Both the position numbers and the translations under genes were made by a program. Positions 52,850 to 63,748 of a stretch of DNA of 64,000 nucleotides are shown piece by piece. How positions within the stretch are numbered: the stretch's first letter is position 1; every line of letters starts with the position of its first letter. Source of the stretch: Ptiloglossa arizonensis (Eukaryota; Arthropoda; Insecta; Hymenoptera; Colletidae); NCBI RefSeq assembly GCF_051014685.1, contig NW_027479029.1:1-64000 (forward strand), written 5' to 3'. Below the pieces are notes generated by a model. It searched no databases, was not told the origin of the DNA, and worked only from the letters and a program-made list of their open reading frames with translations.

Positions 52850-53606
52850 CTTCTCTACCATTTCTTGGCTTCAAACTCCCATATCTCGCGAACGGATTGA
52901 CCTAACCCAGAAATTCCTGTTGCATCTGAAAGTAGAAACTCGCCCGATTACAACGGTATGTGTATTTTTTTCCTAGGCCATTCTGGTTAAGCGTTTGGAG
53001 CAGCAGAAGTGCGAAAAATTTTTTGCCTTCTCAACCATTTCTTAGCTTCAAACTCCCATATCTCGCGAACGGATTGACCTAACCCAAAAATTCCTGTTGC
53101 ATCTGAAAGTAGAAACTCGCCCGATTACAACGGTGTGTGTATTTTTTCCCTAGGCCATTCTGGTTAAGCGTTTGGAGCAGCAGAATTGCGAAAAATTTTT
53201 TGCCTTCTCAACCATTTCTTAGCTTCAAACTCCCGTATCTCGCGAACGGATTGATGTAATCCAAAATTTCCTATTGCATCTGAAAGTAGAAACTCGCCCG
53301 ATTACAACGGTATGTGTATTTTCTCCCTAGGGCATTCTGGTTAAGCGTTTGGAGCAGCAGAATTGCGAAAAATTTTTTGCCTTCTCAACCATTTCTTGGC
53401 TTCAAAGTCTCATATCTCGCGAACGGATTGACTTATCCCAAAAATTCCTATTGCATCTGAAAGTAGAAACTCGCCCGATTACAACGGTGTGTGTATTTTT
53501 TCCCTAGGCCATTCTGGTTAAGCGTTTGGAGCAGCAGAATTGCGAAAAATTTTTTGCCTTCTCTACCATTTCTTGGCTTCAAACTCCCATATCTCGCGAA
53601 CGGATT
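52850..53606 (+). repeat. Junction segment between HOR families
   Basis: About four monomers linking the 20-monomer duplication to the 21-monomer block. It contains a CCCAGAAATTCCTGTTG monomer, a complete CENP-B-box match in an unusual background (CTTCTCAACC upstream instead of GTTGTC, so probably a chimeric monomer) and the GA-deleted 175-bp monomer starting at 53463. Confidence 0.75.
53231..53247 (-). other. CENP-B-box-like motif, complete match
   Basis: In an atypical monomer with AATTGCG and CTTCTCAACC instead of AGTGCG and GTTGTC upstream, so the box-bearing right half sits on another left half. Confidence 0.6.
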
Positions 53607-54523
53607 ACCTAACCCAAAAATTCCTATTGCATCTGAAAGTAGAAACTCGCCCGATTACAAGGGTATGTGTATTTTTTCCCTAGGCCATTCTGGTTAAGCG
53701 TTTGGAGCAGCAGAATTGCGAAAAATTTTTTGCTTTCTCAAGCATTTCTTGGCTTCAAACTCCCATATCTCGCGAACGGATTGACCTAACCCAAAAATTC
53801 CTATTGCACCTGAAAGTAGAAACTCGCCCGATAACAACGGTATGTGTATTCTTTCCCTAGGCCATTCTGGTTAAGCGTTTGGAGCAGCAGAATTGCGAAA
53901 AATTTTTTGCCTTCTCAACCATTTCTTGGCTTCAAAGTCCCATATCTCGCGAACGGATTGACCTAACCCAAAAATTCCTATTGCATCTGAAAGTAGAAAC
54001 TCGCCCGATTACAACGGTATGTGTATTTTTTCCCTAGGCCATTCTGATTAAGCGTTTGGAGCAGCAGAAGTGCGAAAAATTTGTTGTCTTCTCAACCATT
54101 TCTTAGCTTCAAACTCCCATATCTCGCGAACTGATTGACGTAATCCAAAATTTCCTATTGCATCTGAAAGTAGAAACTCGCCCGATTTCAACGGTATGTG
54201 TATTTTTTCCCTAGGGCATTCTGGTTAAGCGTTTGGAGCAGCAGAATTGCGAAAAATTTTTTGCCTTCTCTACCATTTCTTGGTTTCAAACTCCCATATC
54301 TCGCGAACGGATTGACCTAACCCAAAAATTCCTATTGCATCTGAAAGTAGAATCTCGCCCGATTACAAGGGTATGTGTATTTTTTCCCTAGGCCATTCTG
54401 GTTAAGCGTTTGGAGCAGCAGAATTGCGAAAAATTTTTTGCTTTCTCAAGCATTTCTTGGCTTCAAACTCCCATATCTCGCGAACGGATTGACCTAACCC
54501 AAAAATTCCTATTACACCTGAAA

Positions 54524-54700
54524 GTAGAAACTCGCCCGATTACAACGGTATGTGTATTTTTTCCCTAGGCCATTCTGGTTAAGCGTTTGGAGCAGCAGAA
54601 TTGCGAAAAATTTTTTGCCTTCTCAACCATTTCTTGGCTTCAAAGTCCCATATCTCGCGAACGGATTGACCTAACCCAAAAATTCCTATTGCATCTGAAA
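54524..54700 (+). repeat. Reference monomer (consensus-like, 177 bp)
   Basis: This copy equals the consensus I derived and serves as a map for the other entries. With GTAGAA as position 1, landmarks are: the CCTAGG palindrome (AvrII) at 41-46; an invariant core GGTTAAGCGTTTGGAGCAGC at 54-73; an A5T6 tract at 84-94; a variable block at 95-106; the CENP-B-box-like 17-mer at 123-139 on the minus strand, containing the TCGCGA palindrome (NruI); and a second variable block at about 150-172. Other A/T runs lie at 34-39 and 155-161. Composition by hand count is A 48, C 42, G 32, T 55. The length would suit one nucleosome plus linker, which is inference. Confidence 0.9.
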
Positions 54701-54822
54701 GTAGAAACTCGCCCGATTACAACGGTATGTGTATTTTTTTCCTAGGCCATTCTGGTTAAGCGTTTGGAGCAGCAGAAGTGCGAAAAATTTGTTGTCTTCT
54801 CAACCATTTCTTAGCTTCAAAC

Positions 54823-54839
54823 TCCCGTATCTCGCGAAC
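54823..54839 (-). other. CENP-B-box-like motif, complete match
   Basis: First copy of the 21-monomer HOR; equivalent to 44379. Confidence 0.6.
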
Positions 54840-55639
54840 GGATTGATGTAATCCAAAATTTCCTATTGCATCTGAAAGTAGAAACTCGCCCGATTACAAC
54901 GGTATGTGTATTTTCTCCCTAGGGCATTCTGGTTAAGCGTTTGGAGCAGCAGAATTGCGAAAAATTTTTTGCCTTCTCAACCATTTCTTGGCTTCAAAGT
55001 CTCATATCTCGCGAACGGATTGACTTATCCCAAAAATTCTTATTGCATCTGAAAGTAGAAACTCGCCCGATTACAACGGTGTGTGTATTTTTTCCCTAGG
55101 CCATTCTGGTTAAGCGTTTGGAGCAGCAGAATTGCGAAAAATTTTTTGCCTTCTCTACCATTTCTTGGCTTCAAACTCCCATATCTCGCGAACGGATTGA
55201 CCTAACCCAAAAATTCCTATTGCATCTGAAAGTAGAAACTCGCCCGATTACAAGGGTATGTGTATTTTTTCCCTAGGCCATTCTGGTTAAGCGTTTGGAG
55301 CAGCAGAATTGCGAAAAATTTTTTGCTTTCTCAAGCATTTCTTGGCTTCAAACTCCCATATCTCGCGAACGGATTGACCTAACCCAAAAATTCCTATTGC
55401 ACCTGAAAGTAGAAACTCGCCCGATAACAACGGTATGTGTATTCTTTCCCTAGGCCATTCTGGTTAAGCGTTTGGAGCAGCAGAATTGCGAAAAATTTTT
55501 TGCCTTCTCAACCATTTCTTGGCTTCAAAGTCCCATATCTCGCGAACGGATTGACCTAACCCAAAAATTCCTATTGCATCTGAAAGTAGAAACTCGCCCG
55601 ATTACAACGGTATGTGTATTTTTTCCCTAGGCCATTCTG

Positions 55640-58117
55640 ATTAAGCGTTTGGAGCAGCAGAAGTGCGAAAAATTTGTTGTCTTCTCAACCATTTCTTAGC
55701 TTCAAACTCCCATATCTCGCGAACTGATTGACGTAATCCAAAATTTCGTATTGCATCTGAAAGTAGAAACTCGCCCGATTTCAACGGTATGTGTATTTTT
55801 TCCCTAGGGCATTCTGGTTAAGCGTTTGGAGCAGCAGAATTGCGAAAAATTTTTTGCTTTCTCAAGCATTTCTTGGCTTCAAACTCCCATATCTCGCGAA
55901 CGGATTGACCTAACCCAAAAATTCCTATTGCACCTGAAAGTAGAAACTCGCCCGATTACAACGGTATGTGTATTTTTTCCCTAGGCTATTCTGGTTAAGC
56001 GTTTGGAGCAGCAGAATTGCGAAAAATTTTTTGCCCTCTCTACCATTTCTTGGCTTCAAACTCCCATATCTCGCGAACGGATTGACCTAACCCAAAAATT
56101 CCTATTGCATCTGAAAGTAGAAACTCGCCCGATTACAAGGGTATGTGTATTTTTTCCCTAGGCCATTCTGGTTAAGCGTTTGGAGCAGCAGAATTGCGAA
56201 AAATTTTTTGCTTTCTCAAGCATTTCTTGGCTTCAAACTCCCATATCTCGCGAACGGATTGACCTAACCCAAAAATTCCTATTGCACCTGAAAGTAGAAA
56301 CTCGCCCGATAACAACGGTATGTGTATTCTTTCCCTAGGCCATTCTGGTTAAGCGTTTGGAGCAGCAGAATTGCGAAAAATTTTTTGCCTTCTCAACCAT
56401 TTCTTGGCTTCAAAGTCCCATATCTCGCGAACGGATTGACCTAACCCAAAAATTCCTATTGCATCTGAAAGTAGAAACTCGCCCGATTACAACGGTATGT
56501 GTATTTTTTCCCTAGGCCATTCTGATTAAGCGTTTGGAGCAGCAGAAGTGCGAAAAATTTGTTGTCTTCTCAACCATTTCTTAGCTTCAAACTCCCATAT
56601 CTCGCGAACTGATTGACGTAATCCAAAATTTCCTATTGCATCTGAAAGTAGAAACTCGCCCGATTTCAACGGTATGTGTATTTTTTCCCTAGGGCATTCT
56701 GGTTAAGCGTTTGGAGCAGCAGAATTGCGAAAAATTTTTTGCCTTCTCTACCATTTCTTGGTTTCAAACTCCCATATCTCGCGAACGGATTGACCTAACC
56801 CAAAAATTCCTATTGCATCTGAAAGTAGAATCTCGCCCGATTACAAGGGTATGTGTATTTTTTCCCTAGGCCATTCTGATTAAGCGTTTGGAGCAGCAGA
56901 AGTGCGAAAAATTTGTTGTCTTCTCAACCATTTCTTAGCTTCAAACTCCCATATCTCGCGAACTGATTGACGTAATCCAAAATTTCGTATTGCATCTGAA
57001 AGTAGAAACTCGCCCGATTTCAACGGTATGTGTATTTTTTCCCTAGGGCATTCTGGTTAAGCGTTTGGAGCAGCAGAATTGCGAAAAATTTTTTGCTTTC
57101 TCAAGCATTTCTTGGCTTCAAACTCCCATATCTCGCGAACGGATTGACCTAACCCAAAAATTCCTATTGCACCTGAAAGTAGAAACTCGCCCGATTACAA
57201 CGGTATGTGTATTTTTTCCCTAGGCTATTCTGGTTAAGCGTTTGGAGCAGCAGAATTGCGAAAAATTTTTTGCCCTCTCTACCATTTCTTGGCTTCAAAC
57301 TCCCATATCTCGCGAACGGATTGACCTAACCCAAAAATTCCTATTGCATCTGAAAGTAGAAACTCGCCCGATTACAAGGGTATGTGTATTTTTTCCCTAG
57401 GCCATTCTGGTTAAGCGTTTGGAGCAGCAAAATTGCGAAAAATTTTTTGCTTTCTCAAGCATTTCTTGGCTTCAAACTCCCATATCTCGCGAACGGATTG
57501 ACCTAACCCAAAAATTCCTATTGCACCTGAAAGTAGAAACTCGCCCGATAACAACGGTATGTGTATTCTTTCCCTAGGCCATTCTGGTTAAGCGTTTGGA
57601 GCAGCAGAATTGCGAAAAATTTTTTGCCTTCTCAACCATTTCTTGGCTTCAAAGTCCCATATCTCGCGAACGGATTGACCTAACCCAAAAATTCCTATTG
57701 CATCTGAAAGTAGAAACTCGCCCGATTACAACGGTATGTGTATTTTTTCCCTAGGCCATTCTGATTAAGCGTTTGGAGCAGCAGAAGTGCGAAAAATTTG
57801 TTGTCTTCTCAACCATTTCTTAGCTTCAAACTCCCATATCTCGCGAACTGATTGACGTAATCCAAAATTTCCTATTGCATCTGAAAGTAGAAACTCGCCC
57901 GATTTCAACGGTATGTGTATTTTTTCCCTAGGGCATTCTGGTTAAGCGTTTCGAGCAGCAGAATTGCGAAAAATTTTTTGCCTTCTCTACCATTTCTTGG
58001 TTTCAAACTCCCATATCTCGCGAACGGATTGACCTAACCCAAAAATTCCTATTGCATCTGAAAGTAGAATCTCGCCCGATTACAAGGGTATGTGTATTTT
58101 TTCCCTAGGCCATTCTG
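55640..58117 (+). repeat. Nested 7-monomer duplication (1239 bp x 2)
   Basis: Bases 55640-56878 match 56879-58117 at an offset of 1239 (7 x 177). The join is at CTGATTAAG following an ACAAGGG monomer start, a combination absent from the related copies. Together with the 3717-bp repeat this makes 7-monomer and 21-monomer periods overlap. Confidence 0.82.
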
Positions 58118-58539
58118 GTTAAGCGTTTGGAGCAGCAGAATTGCGAAAAATTTTTGGCTTTCTCAAGCATTTCTTGGCTTCAAACTCCCATATCTCGCGA
58201 ACGGATTGACCTAACCCAAAAATTCCTATTACACCTGAAAGTAGAAACTCGCCCGATTACAACGGTATGTGTATTTTTTCCCTAGGCCATTCTGGTTAAG
58301 CGTTTGGAGCAGCAGAATTGCGAAAAATTTTTTGCCTTCTCAACCATTTCTTGGCTTCAAAGTCCCATATCTCGCGAACGGATTGACCTAACCCAAAAAT
58401 TCCTATTGCATCTGAAAGTAGAAACTCGCCCGATTACAACGGTATGTGTATTTTTTTCCTAGGCCATTCTGGTTAAGCGTTTGGAGCAGCAGAAGTGCGA
58501 AAAATTTGTTGTCTTCTCAACCATTTCTTAGCTTCAAAC

Positions 58540-58556
58540 TCCCGTATCTCGCGAAC
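58540..58556 (-). other. CENP-B-box-like motif, complete match
   Basis: Second copy of the 21-monomer HOR, 3717 bp after 54823. Confidence 0.6.
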
Positions 58557-60718
58557 GGATTGATGTAATCCAAAATTTCCTATTGCATCTGAAAGTAGAA
58601 ACTCGCCCGATTACAACGGTATGTGTATTTTCTCCCTAGGGCATTCTGGTTAAGCGTTTGGAGCAGCAGAATTGCGAAAAATTTTTTGCCTTCTCAACCA
58701 TTTCTTGGCTTCAAAGTCTCATATCTCGCGAACGGATTGACTTATCCCAAAAATTCCTATTGCATCTGAAAGTAGAAACTCGCCCGATTACAACGGTGTG
58801 TGTATTTTTTCCCTAGGCCATTCTGGTTAAGCGTTTGGAGCAGCAGAATTGCGAAAAATTTTTTGCCTTCTCTACCATTTCTTGGCTTCAAACTCCCATA
58901 TCTCGCGAACGGATTGACCTAACCCAAAAATTCCTATTGCATCTGAAAGTAGAAACTCGCCCGATTACAAGGGTATGTGTATTTTTTCCCTAGGCCATTC
59001 TGGTTAAGCGTTTGGAGCAGCAGAATTGCGAAAAATTTTTTGCTTTCTCAAGCATTTCTTGGCTTCAAACTCCCATATCTCGCGAACGGATTGACCTAAC
59101 CCAAAAATTCCTATTGCACCTGAAAGTAGAAACTCGCCCGATAACAACGGTATGTGTATTCTTTCCCTAGGCCATTCTGGTTAAGCGTTTGGAGCAGCAG
59201 AATTGCGAAAAATTTTTTGCCTTCTCAACCATTTCTTGGCTTCAAAGTCCCATATCTCGCGAACGGATTGACCTAACCCAAAAATTCCTATTGCATCTGA
59301 AAGTAGAAACTCGCCCGATTACAACGGTATGTGTATTTTTTCCCTAGGCCATTCTGATTAAGCGTTTGGAGCAGCAGAAGTGCGAAAAATTTGTTGTCTT
59401 CTCAACCATTTCTTAGCTTCAAACTCCCATATCTCGCGAACTGATTGACGTAATCCAAAATTTCGTATTGCATCTGAAAGTAGAAACTCGCCCGATTTCA
59501 ACGGTATGTGTATTTTTTCCCTAGGGCATTCTGGTTAAGCGTTTGGAGCAGCAGAATTGCGAAAAATTTTTTGCTTTCTCAAGCATTTCTTGGCTTCAAA
59601 CTCCCATATCTCGCGAACGGATTGACCTAACCCAAAAATTCCTATTGCACCTGAAAGTAGAAACTCGCCCGATTACAACGGTATGTGTATTTTTTCCCTA
59701 GGCTATTCTGGTTAAGCGTTTGGAGCAGCAGAATTGCGAAAAATTTTTTGCCCTCTCTACCATTTCTTGGCTTCAAACTCCCATATCTCGCGAACGGATT
59801 GACCTAACCCAAAAATTCCTATTGCATCTGAAAGTAGAAACTCGCCCGATTACAAGGGTATGTGTATTTTTTCCCTAGGCCATTCTGGTTAAGCGTTTGG
59901 AGCAGCAGAATTGCGAAAAATTTTTTGCTTTCTCAAGCATTTCTTGGCTTCAAACTCCCATATCTCGCGAACGGATTGACCTAACCCAAAAATTCCTATT
60001 GCACCTGAAAGTAGAAACTCGCCCGATAACAACGGTATGTGTATTCTTTCCCTAGGCCATTCTGGTTAAGCGTTTGGAGCAGCAGAATTGCGAAAAATTT
60101 TTTGCCTTCTCAACCATTTCTTGGCTTCAAAGTCCCATATCTCGCGAACGGATTGACCTAACCCAAAAATTCCTATTGCATCTGAAAGTAGAAACTCGCC
60201 CGATTACAACGGTATGTGTATTTTTTCCCTAGGCCATTCTGATTAAGCGTTTGGAGCAGCAGAAGTGCGAAAAATTTGTTGTCTTCTCAACCATTTCTTA
60301 GCTTCAAACTCCCATATCTCGCGAACTGATTGACGTAATCCAAAATTTCCTATTGCATCTGAAAGTAGAAACTCGCCCGATTTCAACGGTATGTGTATTT
60401 CTTCCCTAGGGCATTCTGGTTAAGCGTTTGGAGCAGCAGAATTGCGAAAAATTTTTTGCCTTCTCTACCATTTCTTGGTTTCAAACTCCCATATCTCGCG
60501 AACGGATTGACCTAACCCAAAAATTCCTATTGCATCTGAAAGTAGAATCTCGCCCGATTACAAGGGTATGTGTATTTTTTCCCTAGGCCATTCTGGTTAA
60601 GCGTTTGGAGCAGCAGAATTGCGAAAAATTTTTTGCTTTCTCAAGCATTTCTTGGCTTCAAACTCCCATATCTCGCGAACGGATTGACCTAACCCAAAAA
60701 TTCCTATTGCACCTGAAA

Positions 60719-60895
60719 GTAGAAACTCGCCCGATTACAACGGTATGTGTATTTTTTCCCTAGGCTATTCTGGTTAAGCGTTTGGAGCAGCAGAATTGCG
60801 AAAAATTTTTTGCCCTCTCTACCATTTCTTGGCTTCAAACTCCCATATCTCGCGAACGGATTGACGTAACCCAAAATTTCCTATTGCATCTGAAA
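60719..60895 (+). repeat. Chimeric monomer joining two HOR families
   Basis: The left part is of the GGCTATTC/CCCTCTCTACC type that ends the 21-monomer family. The right part is GACGTAACCCAAAATTTCC, typical of the GTTGTC type. From there on the sequence follows 47267 onward at an offset of 13629 (77 x 177). The exchange point lies between about 60817 and 60866, within or next to the CENP-B-box-like site. Confidence 0.8.
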
Positions 60896-61548
60896 GTAGA
60901 AACTCGCCCGATTACAACGGTATGTGTATTTTTTCCCTAGGCCATTCTGGTTAAGCGTTTGGAGCAGCTGAATTGCGAAAAATTTTTTGCCTTCTCAACC
61001 ATTTCTTGGCTTCAAAGTCTCATATCTCGCGAACGGATTGACTTATCCCAAAAATTCCTATTGCATCTGAAAGTAGAAACTCGCCCGATTACAACGGTGT
61101 GTGTATTTTTTCCCTAGGCCATTCTGGTTAAGCGTTTGGAGCAGCAGAATTGCGAAAAATTTTTTGCCTTCTCTACCATTTCTTGGCTTCAAACTCCCAT
61201 ATCTCGCGAACGGATTGACCTAACCCAAAAATTCCTATTGCACCTGAAAGTAGAAACTCGCCCGATTACAACGGTATGTGTATTTTTTCCCTAGGCCATT
61301 CTGGTTAAGCGTTTGGAGCAGCAGAATTGCGAAAAATTTTTTGCTTTCTCAAGCATTTTTTGGCTTCAAACTCCCATATCTTGCGAACGGATTGACCTAA
61401 CCCAAAAGTTCCTATTGCATCTGAAAGTAGAAACTCGCCCGATTACAACGGTACGTGTATTTTTCCCTTAGGCCATTCTGGTTAAGCGTTTGGAGCAGCA
61501 GAATTGCGAAAAATTTTTTGCCTTCTCAACCATTTCTTGGCTTCAAAG
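60896..61548 (+). repeat. Satellite segment related to 47267-47919
   Basis: Follows the 47.3-47.9 kb copy at an offset of 13629, sharing GCAGCTGAATTG (60962) and GCATTTTTTGGC. It lacks that copy's CCTACTCAACC and GGGTTCAAAG changes, so it is an older relative or has been corrected. Confidence 0.75.
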
Positions 61549-61780
61549 TCCCATATCTCGCGAACGGATTGACCTAACCCAAAAATTCCTATTGCATCTG
61601 AAAGTAGAAACTCGCCCGATTACAACGGTATGTGTATTTTTTCCCTAGGCCATTCTGGTTAAGCGTTTGGAGCAGCAGAATTGCGAAAAATTTTTTGCTT
61701 TCTCAACCATTTCTTAGCTTCAAACTCCCATATCTCGCGAACGGATTGACCTAACCCAGAAATTCCTGTTGCATCTGAAA

Positions 61781-61957
61781 GTAGAAACTCGCCCGATTAC
61801 AACGGTGTGTGTATTTTTTCCCTAGGCCATTCTGGTTAAGCGTTTGGAGCAGCAGAATTGCGAAAAATTTTTTGCCTTCTCTACCATTTCTTGGCTTCAA
61901 ACTCCCATATCTCGCGAACGGATTGACCTAACCCAAAAATTCCTATTGCACCTGAAA
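61781..61957 (+). repeat. Fused monomer left by a one-monomer deletion
   Basis: The left half is CGGTGTGTG with CTTCTCTACC and the right end is GCACC followed by GATAACAACGG. Near 48.2-48.5 kb these halves belong to consecutive monomers, so one 177-bp period was lost by exchange inside the repeat. The same fusion is in the duplicated copy at about 62843-63019, so the deletion came before the 6-monomer duplication. Confidence 0.78.
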
Positions 61958-62256
61958 GTAGAAACTCGCCCGATAACAACGGTGTGTGTATTTTTTCCCT
62001 AGGCCATTCTGGTTAAGCGTTTGGAGCAGCAGACTTGCGAAATATTTTTTGCCTTCTCAACCATTTCTTGGCTTCAAAGTCCCATATCTCGCGAACGGAT
62101 TGACCTAACCCAAAAATTCCTATTGCATCTGAAAGTAGAAACTCGCCCGATTACAACGGTATGTGTATTTTTTCCCTAGGCCATTCTGGTTAAGCGTTTG
62201 GAGCAGCAGAAGTGCGAAAAATTTGTTGTCTTCTCAACCATTTCTTAGCTTCAAAC

Positions 62257-62273
62257 TCCCGTATCTCGCGAAC
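62257..62273 (-). other. CENP-B-box-like motif, complete match
   Basis: First copy of the terminal 6-monomer duplication. Confidence 0.6.
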
Positions 62274-63318
62274 GGATTGATGTAATCCAAAATTTCCTAT
62301 TGCATCTGAAAGTAGAAACTCGCCCGATTACAACGGTATGTGTATTTTCTCCCTAGGGCATTCTGGTTAAGCGTTTGGAGCAGCAGAATTGCGAAAAATA
62401 GTTTGCCTTCTCAACCATTTCTTGGCTTCAAAGTCTCATATCTCGCGAACGGATTGACTTATCCCAAAAATTCCTATTGCATCTGAAAGTAGAAACTCGC
62501 CCGATTACAACGGTGTGTGTATTTTTTCCCTAGGCCATTCTGGTTAAGCGTTTGGAGCAGCAGAATTGCGAAAAATTTTTTGCCTTCTCTACCATTTCTT
62601 GGCTTCAAACTCCCATATCTCGCGAACGGATTGACCTAACCCAAAAATTCCTATTGCATCTGAAAGTAGAAACTCGCCCGATTACAACGGTATGTGTATT
62701 TTTTCCCTAGGCCATTCTGGTTAAGCGTTTGGAGCAGCAGAATTGCGAAAAATTTTTTGCTTTCTCAACCATTTCTTAGCTTCAAACTCCCATATCTCGC
62801 GAACGGATTGACCTAACCCAGAAATTCCTGTTGCATCTGAAAGTAGAAACTCGCCCGATTACAACGGTGTGTGTATTTTTTCCCTAGGCCATTCTGGTTA
62901 AGCGTTTGGAGCAGCAGAATTGCGAAAAATTTTTTGCCTTCTCTACCATTTCTTGGCTTCAAACTCCCATATCTCGCGAACGGATTGACCTAACCCAAAA
63001 ATTCCTATTGCACCTGAAAGTAGAAACTCGCCCGATAACAACGGTGTGTGTATTTTTTCCCTAGGCCATTCTGGTTAAGCGTTTGGAGCAGCAGACTTGC
63101 GAAATATTTTTTGCCTTCTCAACCATTTCTTGGCTTCAAAGTCCCATATCTCGCGAACGGATTGACCTAACCCAAAAATTCCTATTGCATCTGAAAGTAG
63201 AAACTCGCCCGATTACAACGGTATGTGTATTTTTTCCCTAGGCCATTCTGGTTAAGCGTTTGGAGCAGCAGAAGTGCGAAAAATTTGTTGTCTTCTCAAC
63301 CATTTCTTAGCTTCAAAC

Positions 63319-63335
63319 TCCCGTATCTCGCGAAC
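63319..63335 (-). other. CENP-B-box-like motif, complete match
   Basis: Second copy of the terminal 6-monomer duplication, 1062 bp after 62257. Confidence 0.6.
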
Positions 63336-63748
63336 GGATTGATGTAATCCAAAATTTCCTATTGCATCTGAAAGTAGAAACTCGCCCGATTACAACGGTA
63401 TGTGTATTTTCTCCCTAGGGCATTCTGGTTAAGCGTTTGGAGCAGCAGAATTGCGAAAAATAGTTTGCCTTCTCAACCATTTCTTGGCTTCAAAGTCTCA
63501 TATCTCGCGAACGGATTGACTTATCCCAAAAATTCCTATTGCATCTGAAAGTAGAAACTCGCCCGATTACAACGGTGTGTGTATTTTTTCCCTAGGCCAT
63601 TCTGGTTAAGCGTTTGGAGCAGCAGAATTGCGAAAAATTTTTTGCCTTCTCTACCATTTCTTGGCTTCAAACTCCCATATCTCGCGAACGGATTGACCTA
63701 ACCCAAAAATTCCTATTGCATCTGAAAGTAGAAACTCGCCCGATTACA

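Larger units (their letters stand above)
53607..60595 (+). repeat. 21-monomer HOR (3717 bp), two copies
   Basis: Bases 53607-56878 match 57324-60595 at an offset of 3717 (21 x 177). The upstream limit is the GA deletion present only at 53606/53607. The downstream limit is CTGATTAAG at 56879 against CTGGTTAAG at 60596. Differences include GCAAAATTG near 57429, CGTTTCGAGC near 57951, ATTTTTGGCTT near 58153, TTCTTATTGC near 55040 and ATTTCTTCCC near 60401. The arrangement is also related to 32929-36640 and 43020-46730. Complete CENP-B-box matches at 54823 and 58540 occupy the same HOR position. Confidence 0.86.
61549..63748 (+). repeat. 6-monomer tandem duplication (1062 bp)
   Basis: Bases 61549-62686 match 62611-63748 at an offset of 1062 (6 x 177). 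Shared markers are GCTTTCTCAACC (61697/62759), CCCAGAAATTCCTGTTG, AGACTTGCGAAATATT and AAAATAGTTTGCC. Each copy has one complete CENP-B-box match (62257, 63319). The parent arrangement near 48.0-49.1 kb has one more monomer, lost here by fusion (next entry). Confidence 0.85.

Noticed and set aside
6928..53697. Repeated open frames of 64-87 codons on the plus strand, many identical
   Set aside because: The period 177 is 59 codons, so any frame recurs in each monomer. Most of these frames begin at GTG inside the monomer and stay open only where a 1-2 bp indel or a substitution removes the next stop. Their positions track the indel-bearing monomers, and the peptides show no recognisable domain.
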